A stretch of 64,000 bases of DNA from Tricholomella constricta (Eukaryota > Basidiomycota > Agaricomycetes > Agaricales > Lyophyllaceae), in NCBI GenBank assembly GCA_013368375.1, contig JAACJP010000031.1, positions 124,001 to 188,000 of the forward strand. The letters are read 5' to 3'. The notes beneath the pieces were generated by a model, which made no database searches, was not told the origin of the DNA, and saw only the letters and a program-made list of their open reading frames with translations. This document shows positions 43,901 to 57,500 of this stretch, in pieces. Each line of letters starts with the position of its first letter. The stretch's first letter is position 1. A program made the translations under genes and the position numbers.

Positions 43901-46022
43901 GATGAAGTTGAAAGACTGAATGGAGTGGGCTGGGCATTGAAGGAGGAGAATATACCCGTCGACTGCTTGGTAGACGTCATGGGAGAAGTAGAGGTAGGAG
44001 GCGGTTTGGACGCAGCTGTAGTGAAGGAAAGGCCTGTTCCGTTGGTATTCGCCGGAGCTGCACCCGTGGAAGTTGATCCTTGGGAAGAGGTTGCGGCAGG
44101 TATTCCAAATACAGATTTGGCGGATACACCGAAGACTGGAGTTGAAGATGAAGGAAACGCCGAGGCTCCAAATGGTGAAGGGGTGCTGAAAACGTTGGGG
44201 GTAGTGGAAATGGTAGAGAAAGCAGATTTGGCGGGTTCGGAAAGAGGCGCCTGAGGTGCTGCCACTGAAGAGTCACCAAAAGGCGACAAGATCACTTCGG
44301 TGGCACTGGGCTGGAGTGGCGAAAGAGCAGGGTCCGTCTTTACGTGTTGCTCGTCTTCCGTGAGGAGCTCATCATACATATCATCGTCGGCCTGATCGTC
44401 ATATCCATCTACGGACGACGATATCCCATCGATGATATTCGGGACGCTGAGATCGCCGCGAATAGCTTCGATGTCGTCAATGGCATCTTTACCAAAGAGG
44501 CGCTCCAGGATACAGGCAACCAGATAGATCATCACAACGCTTCCCTGCTCGCGAAGGACATTGGCCAGACTACCGAAGATCTGCATGCCCTCGACATCGA
44601 CCATGAGTGCAGAGGTCTTACTGATGGGCGCGCTTTTCCGTTGCACGTGTGACCGGAAGTCTGTCGTGAGCTTGAAGACCGGATGCGAGGTTATATGTTC
44701 CGGAATATCCTCGTGCCGCTCCTTTTGGTCGCGGATATGTATGAGGCGATGATAAACACGCATTTCGAGCTCTGTTGGTGAGTCATATCGGCCTCGTTGG
44801 TCTTCGTAGAACTCTTTCAAGCTCTGAAGCGCTATGTAAGCCTGTCAGGATGACGCTTGACGCGTAGAGTATGCATGACGGACTGTTCATGAGCTGTTGT
44901 TCTTCCAACGCAATCGAGAACCCTGGACGATCTCGTTCGAAATGCAAGGCCAGAATATGAAAACGCGCGCATCGATCGTGACATTCGATGGCCTCGGGCC
45001 CATAGCTGTGTTGCATTGTAAAATCGTTGCGTACCGCTCTTGAACGGTCTCGAATGAAGTTGAACGTGGCGGAGAAGCCACCTCGAGACAAGAGGTCGTG
45101 GAAGAGGTAATCCAGTGTCCTCTGAATAAGTAATGTGATTAAAAAGGAACTACAGACCATAAGAAATCAGCACCTTCAGCACGGGAGGAGGACGCAAATC
45201 GGAAGGGAGCGTCTTGTCGCCTGCAGCACGTTCATACATTTTCACCGCGCGTTTATGGTCGACTCGTTTCGTTCCGGGAATCTAGAACGTATATCAAAGC
45301 AGATTTCGTAGGGTGAGACAGCAAAGCCAGATACCGTTTCCCACTCAAAGAGATTGTTTTCGCGCTCTCGTCTGTATCGCTCGAAGCGTGGACACATATC
45401 CTGACATGTTCCAACCACCGATATCGCATCTTCCAGCCTCTTCGGTATAGCTGGATCATCCATTTTGCCATCTGCTATAGCCCTCTTCCTTTCAAGTTCA
45501 CGAGCTTTGACCAGCTGGAAAGGCGGTAAGCACGCGGTGTTTTGCAATCTGAAGGTTACACACCGTTTGATAGAACTTTTCCCTTTCCTCCGGCGTATCC
45601 AAAGACGGCTCCTCTGGCTCAGGAACCTCTTCTTCTTCGTGTTCCTCAGCAAACTCGTCCATATGTTCGTCGGCGGTGGGTGTCTCCTGTTCCATCTCTG
45701 CGTTGTTCGTTCGCGGTGCCAGGCGAAGAGACACATTCGAGAACTTTCCTCGACTGCGAGACGCGCCCCTTCCCCCACGCCCTCCCCTATGTCCACCTCG
45801 TTCCCACCTTTCACCATCGCTGTGGTATGGGGTGCTGCTGCCGCTTCGCTGACCGTTTTCGCCCGCTACCCATTGTCGATTCCGTGCGTGTGGCTGCCGT
45901 CCTCCTTCTTGGTGCCCACTGCCTCTCCCTCGTCCGCGGCTATGGGGCGCAGCTTCCATCACGTTCACTAAGTTTGAGCCCTCAGGACGAGTTGAGAGAA
46001 AGCTTGGATTGTTATTGTTCAT
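40946..46022 (-). CDS. SAC3: SAC3/GANP mRNA-export scaffold (TREX-2 complex)
   Basis: Large multi-exon gene. The N-terminus is RGG-rich and basic (MNNNNPSFLS, then RGRGRGSGHQ, GGHRGGRGGRG), followed by an acidic segment. The SAC3/GANP core is clear: GTCQDMCPRFERYRRERENN, TLDYLFHDLL, FNFIRDRSRAVRNDFTMQH, ECHDRCARFHILALHF and EMRVYHRLIHIRDQ. A 738-codon frame (44820-42604) carries a Ser/Pro-rich linker with FG-type dipeptides (VFGVSAKSVFGIP), then a basic helical region with CFHCWHQRIVERAAW that fits the centrin/Sus1-binding part. The C-terminal region is divergent and ends MKKKYVGSA. SAC3 scaffolds TREX-2 at the nuclear pore and couples transcription to export. It faces the FHA gene tail to tail with 287 bp between. 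Confidence 0.87.
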
Positions 46023-48313
46023 CGCAATCCGAAATAAACAGGGATCAGCAAGCACCAAACACGCAGCACTTCACCTCTACCTTCATTTGATGCACTCAGT
46101 GTCTGACTGATACAGTTTTATGGTTTAATCAACTGTGCTTAAAGCTCACCCAATACTCCTCATGTCCGAACAGGCCTGCGCACTCTGCATAACAGCCTGC
46201 TGCCATGTATTCTCAGGAATCTGTGTGGATTTTACCTCAATTCGTATGTCCTTAGCTTTCGGTGATGACATTGGTCTTATTTATTACAGGTCACAACTTT
46301 ACCGAGAATCTATGTGGCTGGAACTCTAGGAGCGATGAGGCTGGCGAAGATGCCTGTGAGCGGGAGCCCTTGATAGTGAGGCATGGAGAACCAAGCTCCC
46401 AACCACCGATGCGAATTCAGCCATCATAGCATGGCAACGGCAAGAATCAATCTTTTACACAGTGCGTCACACTGTGATGTCTTCCCTTATTAGACGCGTG
46501 GTGATGAGGTTTTGCAGATGATTGATTACCTGTACTGTTACGTCCATGCGACCGAGGCTCTTCATCAAAATCACACATCATTTTCATTGGATCAGTGTCT
46601 CAAGTTCTAGTCCTCAACTCGCGTCTATCTCTGGCGCCTTAACAAGTCTTGTTTCCTGTCTCTTTCTCCCTCAAGTCATGCTTTACATCGAGCTGAATAG
46701 AAGGGATGGGCCTTGGAATATACAAATTGACCGTCCCCGCTGACTGAACCTTTCTTCCTGGTGACTTCTCCTTCTGGAACATATGATTCTTTATCGTGAC
46801 GTCTCTTGCTGTAACAAATGCCAATTTGTTGCCAGCCCCATGCTCGAAGCGCGAACCCCCACTCTCATTCATCACACGGTGTTCACCTGACGACTCCCTC
46901 GACAATTATTGGGCCTATTTAATTACCGTACGTTGACGACAAAGGTCGCGATAAATCCTGATCTGATGAATCCGTAGTCATCTCTTGGGCAAGATGGTCT
47001 TCAGACACAACAAGGCCACCGTGTCACAACGAAGCCTTCAAATCCGACATCTCCTCAACCTGGTTCCCGCCACCGTTTATGGTCTCTAGCGACCATAAGT
47101 CCTAGTCTATCATAGTTGTCTTGCCATCTGCCATCCTCGTTTCTTATCAATGAAATGCCAGTTCCGTCAGCAACCCGAGAGCGTTGGAGCGCCTGTCCTT
47201 CCAAGATAAGTGCCTTGTCGCTTCGTCCTATCGGTAAATGCGATGGATCGCTCCATCGCTCCCTCGATCAAACTGCTCTATGCAATTCCTTCGGTCATTG
47301 ACGTGGACAATTCTAGGATGTGAAGTCAATACTCCATCGCGTTCCACAGCGCATCTTTGACTCGATTGACGGCCGCAGACATATAGATCTCGAGCTGCCT
47401 TATGAATTCGAATGCTCCTTGCGAACTGGTTCCTCGTGGACCGATCTCCGCAAGTCGCAAGTTGAACCCCGTACGTTTGAACGGATGTCCATGTTTACTG
47501 GATTCCAGCCCTGTTCCAGCCCGTTCGCTTTGAATCGTGCTCCCTCCTCACTGGCAGGCCTCTCAGATTTTAGGGTTTAAGTGTGTAATGATTACGATCT
47601 GCATTTTCCTCGTCTCCCCATATGTCTTGCCCGTAATCTAAATCTTGCATCTGGATGGGATCAGCGTGCTCTCCATCTTGAGCAGGTCTACGGCGACTCT
47701 ACACATATCTCGGCCTAGCAGAACACCTGAAACGCCCTGCTGCCGACTTAACAACTAATCATACATTAGGCGACCAATGCTCCAGCGTGTCATTGTGAGA
47801 AAGGGTTAGTCGGCATATCCTTGGTAGTCGGTGATACTGAATCCAACTGCCCTTGAGTCTGTTAAGCTAGATGGTGATGTGCATATCGAGGTTCGGGTTC
47901 GGCCAAGTGTACTGAGCACTTCGTGGACCTTTCCCTTCGTACTGTCGGAACCATGTTGAAAACCATGAAAGTATGAAAGTATACATATATGCCCCAATTA
48001 TTACATGCGAACGACCTTGCCAATAGCCCAGATACTAGAGGCGGATGAAAATAATAGTATGACTATTAAAGTAGTGCGATACAGTATTGAAATCAAGAGA
48101 GTGGATGTTTCTCTGTACGTATACCGTGCTGAATAACATGTCCGGTGATATGTCCAGTGATTTGGCGATTTACCAATACCACCGTGTAAAGAATGTGGGG
48201 CCAAGGGGTAAAAACCGATAGCAGATATTGTAAACCGAAACGTACACAGACTTCAGGGGGGTTCTGCTGCACAGCGTCCAATTGTAAGTCGTTCCTTCCC
48301 ACCCTGATCTTGT
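46023..48313. other. Intergenic, no gene seen
   Basis: 2.3 kb with only short frames. A Leu/Arg-containing 86-codon frame at 47320-47580 (+) vaguely resembles decayed F-box-family sequence but lacks a motif. Confidence 0.4.
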
Positions 48314-50714
48314 TCAGCATTTCTGCCACATCTTCACCGAATCACTGTTGATAGACACACGAAATGAGTGACACCAGGCACGACTTCCTGATGATCAGAG
48401 AGGGCACATACACAACCATTGCGCGATCCTCGACACTCGTGGGCCACGTCGGCAGCCACCTGTCCCTATTTTTCCAAAAGTCTCCCATAGCAGCTTGATG
48501 CGATTTGCGAATATCAGGGAAAAGCAGGAGCCAACGCCAAAAGTAAACACGTACTGCGCGATCCGTCTAGCCACGGCTTGTTGCCAGCACCATCGGGGAA
48601 CCACCCGTTCGTTCCCCCCACAGCCACGTTCAGGATGAGGTAGAACGCTACATATACAATGACAGACGATCAGCAGACCGGCCAGCGACAGCGATGGTCA
48701 TGAAAGTACTTACACTCGTCGAACGGCGCAGCTTTCGTGCCATTGACCCACGGATTGTCCAGAATGACAGCCTGCGAACCATTCTGCACGACGGGCGGGA
48801 AGTCACCGCGTTCCCAGAAGCTCTCCTTCTTTAGGTTTAGCACGGGCATCATGTGGTGTAGACGAGTGTCGACGTAGATCCGGCTATACATATAATAGTA
48901 TCTGGGTTGTAAGAAACCTTGACGGGCAGAGCAGGCGAATAACGAGAGAAAGGGAAACGCACATGAATTCCTCGGTCCACTCGAGGCCGTATGTGTGGAA
49001 ATCGGTGTCGTAAGAGCCTCGCCTCAGAGGCCATGCACCGTAGGTTTTTGAGACGGCGTTGAGCCAAGCCACAGGACCCCAGTTCAGCGAACCTCGAACC
49101 CAGTTGGTTCCTCTAGGATAGTGTCAGTATTTAACGTATAGATGTAGGAATGATGCAACGCACTGTCTGGAGTATCTCGGTCCATTTCCGCGTGCTTCCA
49201 TGATGTCAATTTCACCTGTAGGAGGCACAATATGTAAAAGGGTGCAATGTAACGTCACAGGACAAAGAGGATGATTCGAACGCACCACTTAGGGGCCACG
49301 GTCCATACTTGTTATCGACAGGGAGCATCCAGATAGCTGGCCACAGCTACACAAAAGAGTTAGTGTTCGCCACACGCGCACGCGGTTCAATGTTGGCGCA
49401 GCTCACCCAATCACTGGAAGAAAAGATTAACGGCCAATTAGAAAAGGAAGAAACCTCGCGAGCACGCACCCCTTAGGAATCTTAGCCCGGACCTCGACCT
49501 TTCCGAACTTGATACTAGCGCTTCTTCTCGTGCTGATTCGCGCGCTTTGAACGGGGTTGATTATTTGTCCGGCGGTGGTATTGCTGATGGCGGAGCAGGC
49601 CTTGACGTATCCTTCGAGATCGAAGTCATCGTCTGAGACGATGTTGCTAATGTTCGTCACCGAAACAGCTAAAGGATCGGTGTAGGAAATCCCGCGCGTG
49701 ATGTTGTAGGTGCAACCAGTGATGTTGTACACATATCCATCCTCGATGGCAGCGGCGCCGAGGTTATCTGAAGTGAGAGTGGGTGCGATGTAAAGACGGC
49801 CGTCTTTGACGAATGAATTGTTCCTTGAGGCCGTGGTCATCTCGAACTCGCCGTTACTGTATCAATCGTCAACTTTACGCTCGTTTCGTTCAAAAGCGAA
49901 AATGTGCCCACCCAAATCCGCTCATGTCAACCTCCCTGAAGAATTTACCATTCTCACCAAACACGCCCTCTTCGGACTCAAAATTTTCGTCCATGACCAG
50001 GCAAAGGTTGTCCTTGATGAGGGGAACGTCCCTCCATCCAGACCAGCACCGGAGGGCTCCACCTGCGATGCCCAGAAACATGACAGAGTAGGTGAGGAAG
50101 TAGGCAATCCGCGAATATGGATCGCGCTCCTTGATCCACGGTTTCTGCAAAGCCCCTTTTGCGGACAGCATAGTGGACTTTGGACGCACACGCTCGACCT
50201 GTGAAACTGGTACGACGCTCATCATGGTGAGAGGCCGCGTGGGGGGCGAAGTAAAAGCCTCCCTTAGGCGAGCAGAAGAACCGCGATTAGAACCCAAATC
50301 AGCAGTGCTGGGGCGACTACTATAGCCAGAGGACAGCCGAGTCAAGTCCGCAACGCTCGTGGAGCGCGAAGTGATGCCACTCCTAGGAGTGGCGTCGGGG
50401 AAAGGATACTGAGAATGAGAGCTATGGTGCGCATGGTGGCCAGGTGTCTGAGCAGGGATATCTGCTGTGCTAGAGCCAAAGCTGATGATGCTCTCAGGAG
50501 GCGAGAACGGATTAGTGTGATTACCGAAGGTCAGGCTACGGGGCGTTATAGGAGGGGAATCAACGTAAGATATTGCGCCGGACGTCGTGCGAGAATGAGA
50601 CGGGGGTTGGCGTTCAGAGTCACCGTCAGAGCTGGCCTCGACGATGAACTGAGGCTGAGGCGGGGTGAGCTTCTCCGAGTCGCCGTGGACGTTGATTGGA
50701 GTCGGCTTCGACAT
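48314..50714 (-). CDS. KRE6: KRE6/SKN1-type beta-glucan synthesis protein (GH16-like)
   Basis: Type II membrane protein needed for beta-1,6-glucan in fungal walls. The start MSKPTPINVHGD is preferred over upstream in-frame codons because it begins a typical Ser/Thr/Pro-rich cytosolic tail. A membrane helix follows (AYFLTYSVMFLGIAGGAL), then the luminal SKN1 domain: RNNSFVKDGRLYIAPTL, TGCTYNITRG, VRAKIPKG, SGEIDIMEARGN (the GH16-type E-x-D-x-x-E acidic pair), GRPSY-type sequence GPRYSRQGTNWVRGSL, DTDFHTYGLEWTEEFM, LNVAVGGTNGWFPDG and the C-terminal DSVKMWQKC. There are many ~50-nt introns. Motif order and ending fit the KRE6/SKN1 family throughout. Confidence 0.9.
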
Positions 50715-53700
50715 GGACGCACGAAACAATGGACGCTGAGTGGGAACACGGACAAGCAGCCTTAAAGACAGATGGCCGAGGACAAGGTTATAAGGCAGCT
50801 GTTCGTTGACGTTGAACCGCTTCGACAAGTCCACCCGGTCTGTCCAACATATTGTACCTGGCCTCGAATGCTCTGATTACCTGTGACGGATCTGAAGCCC
50901 GACAGAATCGAACTCTTCTACTATATCCGAGCCTTCTTCAGTTAAGGTTTATCGGGCTCAAGGCAGTTTAGGTTCCGTAGTCCGCCTGACAGTCGAGTTG
51001 ATGCTGACTGACGAACCAACTTTCGGCTCACTGGCACTGCGCGTGTATCAGCGAATGGGAGTTAAACCGCCCACGGACCGCTTTCATCAATTTTGACCAC
51101 TAGTGATTGGATGTTCGTACAGCTGTCGAAGTGCATGTTCGTGAAATCTTGATCAAAGTGATAGACGTGTCCATGTCGATCCTCCGTATAAAGTCCAACA
51201 TACGCATTTGCCAAATCTCAAGGCAGATTATCGCCAGCGCAATGATCATCGAAATTCACTCGACTCTGCCTCAGGTGCCCATTCGTTTAGGCTTAAGCAG
51301 GTAGCTCCAGCACTGATATCCAGAAGGTCTCTGATGCATGCCGCTTATACCGGTGATCGCAAACATCCAGTTAGGATTGACCTATTCAGCACATTGAAGG
51401 ACCTGCCACTCACAGATGTCAAGCAATGTCATTTCCAGCACTTCGACCGCCCTATCAAGGAACGAGAGGACATAGCAAGCTGTGGCATCCGCTGCCTTGT
51501 CCCTGTGTATTCCCGAGTATTTCCTGATATTTATAAGCGAGCATAGAAAAAACATCTTCCATAATGAATGTCCATCGGATCCATGCGGTCTCTACTCCGT
51601 TAGCATCCGTCGAGGCACGGAATCCAGCTATTGATACGCAAGCCGGTGGACAAAGAGCTGGTCTGGCTGGATGAGAGAGTTCTTCCCGCCGACCCTCTCC
51701 GGCAGGTTTGATGGATTTCCAGGATTCCGGATATCACGGCAAGAAAATATCACAATGGCGTCGAAGATTCTTGAGAAAATACTTCCAGGGCAAACGATAT
51801 CAATGTGCAGCAAGAGATATGCCGCAAGCATTATTACATTCGACTCCGCGAGCGAATGCATAAACAAGCAGGAAGAATTGGAGAGGCAAACGTACTCACG
51901 ACCACATGATCAATTTAAAGACCGCGACCTGTCATGTCATCCTGGATTGAATGCAGCCTCAAGTCGTTCAAAGCATGGTGGAGCAGGAATAGATAGTTCA
52001 CCCACTAGTGCAGTACTATAATATCGTATTATTGGCCGCTTCATGCTGTACATCTCTTATCGCATCGCCTTCTCGCTTTCAAGGCAACTCGACGAACAAA
52101 TCCAACAGGCCGAAACTATCTGGATTATTGAATCTGTCATCACAAGGGATACCCCTCGACTGCGCCTCCGCACAGCCCCTTACCACTAGTCTAGTCAACT
52201 CATGGCCGCAAAGGGTGTGATCCGTGTACAACTTTAGAAAGTGCCACAGAAAGGATTACCTCGAACTTAGTGTAGCTCTAATCCCAGATACCGCCAAATA
52301 TAGAACTGTAATCCGTAGAAATGCGGAGAAGCAACTGATAGCGTGCAGAGATCGACAAAGTTGTGATTTGGAGCACAGCACCCGTCATTATCGCGAGGAC
52401 CACCGGAGCTCATTCCCCTCCAGATGGTGAAGACCCTCCAAGCTCAGGAAAGTATAAGGATAAACCAAACTGTTTGTGGATAGTGTGAGTTATGGGCAAA
52501 TTTGTACATGGCATACGAAGCTCGCATGCCTCGGTGGGAGATCTTAGCGAATTAATATTGGACTACAAAACTGCTGCTTCGGATCCGAGGAAGTGGCACT
52601 GGCAGGGACTCAATGGATTACAGAAAAAAATATTCCCATATGGTATTCCTGAACTCGACATTCTTCCCGGCGTTTCCTGTGTCGGCTCGCCAGAGTTGAC
52701 AAGGAAATATGAACGTTCCTTGTGTCTGTACTATTGAAAAGTGTTCTTGTAGTCCGTACATACAAAACCTGATGTAGCTTTATTTGTGATTTCAGGCCCA
52801 CCTTTCGTAAGACAATACATTGACAAAAGGAGACACAGGTAGTGACTGTTCTGCGTTAGGCTGGCGTTAGGTATAAGTGACAGTAAATGTGCAAGCCATT
52901 GCTCAAGAGCAACTGCAGCGACCGTCAGTGCGGCGCCTCTTTATGACAACGAGCACGTCACAAGTTCAAACAGCTTAAGGATTAAATGCATTCCTCACCA
53001 GAGATGTACGACACGGCAGTGGCAAGCGCGAAGGAGCAGTATTCCAATGAAGATAAGCCGTACGACGCGCGCTCCCCCGAGGAGTCCGTGCAGCCGACAA
53101 GCAGAATCAGCAACATCATTAAGCCACGGTCCCGCACACTCGTGGTGTCATTATATCTAGACACCGATACCTACGGCGCTCCGATCTTCAACTTGTTTAG
53201 TATTTAGGTAGCGGATGAACTCCTACCTGTTTGAACGCCGCCGTAAGATCTGATGAGCATTGAATGAATTGCAAGCAACACCAGGTATCGGAAGGTTACA
53301 TATTTCATTGAATAAGATATCCAAGAGTATAGTCGTCACGAAGCCTCATGAGAGATGCCGCAGTGGCACAGTCAAATTCTGATACCGCCACGAAATATTG
53401 ATGTCGAAATGATGCCAGAACAGCAGGTTTAGCTATGCGGGGTCCAAAGAACGTAAGTGATCAGTGGCAGCTGCGTGCAAACTAGGGTGTCCGGACAGTC
53501 CATCAACTGGCCCAGTTTGCCGAACAGAACAAAGTTGGCAAATCGGGTCAAACCATGACAAAAAAAAAGTTGCCACCGAACTGACAGTGACAGGGTGACA
53601 CACTGAAGCCCTGATTTTTGAACGGATCCCTTGTCGACTCTTCTCTTCTCACGTCGTTGTCAGCCTTTGACTGTTGTGCACCATGCATTTCTCCGGGTAT

Positions 53701-54506
53701 CCCTTGAAATTTCTTTGATCTTGATATCCCCTCTGAAATCACGCCATGGCCGACGGCAGGAGTTGAATCCAGCTGACGCATGCTTTCAGGATGCTGCTAA
53801 GCAGCGCCACGCCGTATGACACCTGGAGCTTTAGTAAATGGCGGAAACGGATAAGTTTTGTGGTAAATTGCAGCTGAACGAGCCTGGACGAGCTTCGCAA
53901 ACCAGTCAAGGTATGTGGAGCGCTTGCTGTGGGTTCGATTTCTTCTTGGGTTCGATTTCCTTTGAGGCTCTCAATGCCCCTCAGCCCACACGGCAAACAA
54001 GGATGCTTCTTGTTTCCCCGCGAGGATCAGCCTGTGTGCTCATCATTTTGGGATTGCTCATACATCCGATAATCCGATCAGAATCCCGTGGCAAGAAGGC
54101 GGATTATAGACACAAATGCGTCTATATCGAGGGACATGGAGGCATGCGTCGTTGTGCCTATCTTCGAATGTGTTCTTGCCGGGGCAGTTTTTCGCCCACC
54201 GAACTGTCACTTTACTTCTCATCTTCCGTCAGTTCGAGCAGTCAGACGCGTACAGCCTGCCGGTCCACCCGCGCGATCTCACTCCGAATCTGGGAGCCTG
54301 GATTCTCATTTGGGCCCCTTGACCTTGACGGAAGGAAGACACGTCTAGAGTCCTATTTGCCGAATAATGATAACGTCCGAATCAGGCCCATTCCTGGAAT
54401 CTCTTTTAAACTCCTGTCTCCGATGCATCTTACCTTTGGGCCCGTTACTCTATCTTACGACCCGGCTTTCGCTTTTTCTTTCCGTCAGCCAAAATAATTG
54501 GGCATC
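50715..54506. other. Gene-poor interval
   Basis: 3.8 kb with no convincing coding sequence on either strand; the longest frames (112-219 codons) lack recognisable domains and sensible composition. It includes promoters of KRE6 and the GT2 gene. A poly-A run sits near 53560. Confidence 0.45.
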
Positions 54507-57500
54507 ATGGACTATGATTCCTACGATGCTGTTTTGCATTGGATATTTCGCTCGGTACGTCCTTTGCTTCTCGAAGTCCTCGCTTTGTGGTTGGAGGCCG
54601 GGTGTGCTGTGGGGAGATTACTTTCTATAACACTCCTGTGGTCCTTCATGTACTTATTTCCTTCACACTTAGACCCAAGGTGACGCTTGGTTCAAACCGT
54701 CCGAGGAGAACATCTCTGCTGGTGTATGCCTCCGAGTGGATCCTGGCCAATTTCGCGTGTTTCCTTACGAGAATCCATACTTGGCGCCTTTCGAAGCCGC
54801 CGTGCGCTCTTTAAACCCCTTGGTTGCCGTCAAAATTCGCTCCGCTGCCGTACATTCAGCCCTGGCCACCGTGTGCGTTCACGTCACTTTCACATTATGG
54901 CACTTCGCACTCACAGCTCATTCATAGGCATGAGGATGCCAATGCCCTTTACCTTGACATCAACACCCGAATTCAAATCCTGGATACCGTGAGTCACTTG
55001 CCAAAGGCCGACAAGGAACAGTGCGGTGCTTTCATCGTACGTTTGCCTGTCAGTTTTGCGCTTGAGGCACTTCTTATTAAGAATCCCTCAGCGCGATGAG
55101 CGCGTTTTGATCGCTTGGTCAGACGATCTCGACCACGTCGTCCCATTGTGTGCCGAGTTTGAGGAGAAGATCATGAAGTTGGTTTGGCGTTCCCGTACCA
55201 ATCCGGCTTCTATCGTCACTTCCACTGCGACCTCGATTTCTCCTTCGACGACCGCCTCGAATGTCAACCTCAGCGAGAAAAACGCGCATCGGCCCTTGAC
55301 AGTCACTGATGCTGTTGCTGCCGCTGCTCTTGCTGAGAAGGAGGGACCTCCACCTCCAGCCACCCGAGAGGAACCTGCCACCAGTAAATGGAAGTGGAGT
55401 TGGAGGTTGTCCAAGAAGCGCCCCTCCAAGTCTGCCCCCAAGGATCCCGAAAAGGGCTCATCTGGGCGTGAGGACCGGCCCATACGTCTGTTCGCTCCCA
55501 TATATGGCGGCTTAGGTCTCGGTTTTGCATGTTGTGAGTAAATTATAACGATCCGACAGTGTCGGTCCTCATCTTTCGCAGTCTTCGTCCTCAGCGGTGT
55601 CGCCGTTCTACTCCAGGAGTTCCGCCTCGATCATGGTTATGTTCGTTTTGCCCTCCTATCAACAATACCATTCCTTCTTTGCGTTTCCCTCGTAAGCTCC
55701 TGTTTTGATGACTGCTGTCGTGTGACGTTGAATCATTGCCCAGTTCTTCGCCCTTCAGATCGTCGCCAACGTCTCCTTTGTGTACGTGGCTATGGGCACC
55801 TCATCCTTACTTGACGGACAATCTAATGAGTTCATGGCAGCCTGGGACCAGTTGCGCAGTATCACGAAAATTCCCGCTACTATTCAGCGATCAAGCCTGA
55901 ACCCAATTCAGAAGTTGATTCACAACTGCCACACGTCACGATTGAGCTCCCTGTTTACAAGGAGAGCTTGGAGGAGACTATGTGAGTCGATTTAATATAA
56001 TTTTCACTCGGTGCCGTTCCACTGTCTCTGGCTTTTCAATGCTATATGCTCAAAATGCAATGTAGTTCACCCTCGGTGTTTTCGCTCAAGAAGGCTATGC
56101 AGACTTACGCCCGTCAAGGAGGCACCTCTGCCATCTTCGTCCATGATGATGGGCTTCAGCTCATTGATGAAGAAGAAAGACAGAAGCGGATTGCTTTCTA
56201 CGCCGACCATAATATCGGGTGGGTTGCTCGTCCCCCACACTCAAACGAAGCCGGCGGGTTCAAGCGTGCTGGTCGTTTCAAGAAGGCCTCAAACATGAAC
56301 TACGGCTTACAGGTATATATCATTTTTCCAGCCTGTAATGGCTCGTGCCTGATTCAGACACTCTTTCAGCTTTCTCTCTTGATGGAAAAGCACGTTCTGG
56401 CCCTTGAAGCCTCCGGCGAATATCGAGCCACTCAAGATAACGACTCGTTGGAAGATAAGGCACTCGAGCTCGCCATCGAAGAGATGTACCAAGCAACCGG
56501 CCAGAAATGGAAACCTTGGGCCAAAAATGCAAGGTCAATCCGCATGGGTGAGGTCATTCTAATCGTTGACTCCGACACCATTGTTCCCGAGGTGCGCATG
56601 ACGACATCGTGCCTTCAAGGACGTTCTTCTAACTCTCCTGCAGGACTGCTTTAGGGATGCTGCGCGGGAGCTGGCCGAGTGTCCTGAGGTAGCCATCATT
56701 CAGCACGAATCTGGTGCGCTCCTCTTTCCCCTTGTACCGCCCTTTTGCTTACCGCCTCGTCATAGACGTCATGCAGGTCGCACACCACTATTTTGAGAAT
56801 GGCATCGCCCATTTCACGCGGCGTATCAACAAATGTATATCCATGGGCTGTGCGAATGGCGAAGTGGCGCCATTTGTTGGTCACAATGCCTTCCTCCGAT
56901 GGTCGGCCATTCAAGATGCGGCTTTTGTTGATTCTGAAGATGGCGTCACGAAGATCTGGTCCGAAACGAACGTGTCCGAGGACTTCGATATGGCCTTGCG
57001 CCTTCAGGTGCGTCATGGCATGTGCCTCTTTTCATTTGTAGCTTACATTTTTATCAGTTGAAAGGATACATCATCCGATGGGCCACATACTCCGAGGGTG
57101 GTTTCAAGGAGGGTGTCTCTTTAACGGTAGACGATGAACTGAATCGATGGCAGAAGTATTCTTATGGTTCGTCGGATTGATGATTCAGCATCTCGACCTG
57201 TGCTTACCAGAGTGTCCACCAGGCTGTAACGAGCTGATCTTCAACCCACTCATCGACTGGTGGCGTTTGGGCCCGATCACCAAGCAACTTCGTCTCTTTT
57301 TATGGTCCGACGCTCCCATTCATTATAAGGTCACAATGATGTCCTATATGTTTTCTTATTATGGAATCGCTGCCTCCGCTGTCCTCTCTGTCCTCAACTA
57401 CCTCCTTCTTGGGTTTGCTCTTGAAGTCGATGGCTACTACCTCCACAGCTTCGAGATCTGGCTTGCTTGTACGGTCGTCTTCCCAGGTGCAGGAAACTTT

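Noticed and set aside
43550..44254. A 234-codon plus-strand acidic Gly-rich frame
   Set aside because: It is the antisense of the Ser/Pro-rich linker of SAC3; the minus-strand frame continues into recognisable SAC3 domains on both sides.
52982..53164. A 60-codon minus-strand frame with a hydrophobic stretch (MLLILLVG)
   Set aside because: It is too short, with no clear signal-peptide start, no conserved cysteines and no promoter evidence to support a small secreted protein.
53838..54497. A 219-codon plus-strand frame just upstream of the GT2 gene
   Set aside because: It has no domain, uneven composition and no homologous feel, and it overlaps the expected GT2 promoter.
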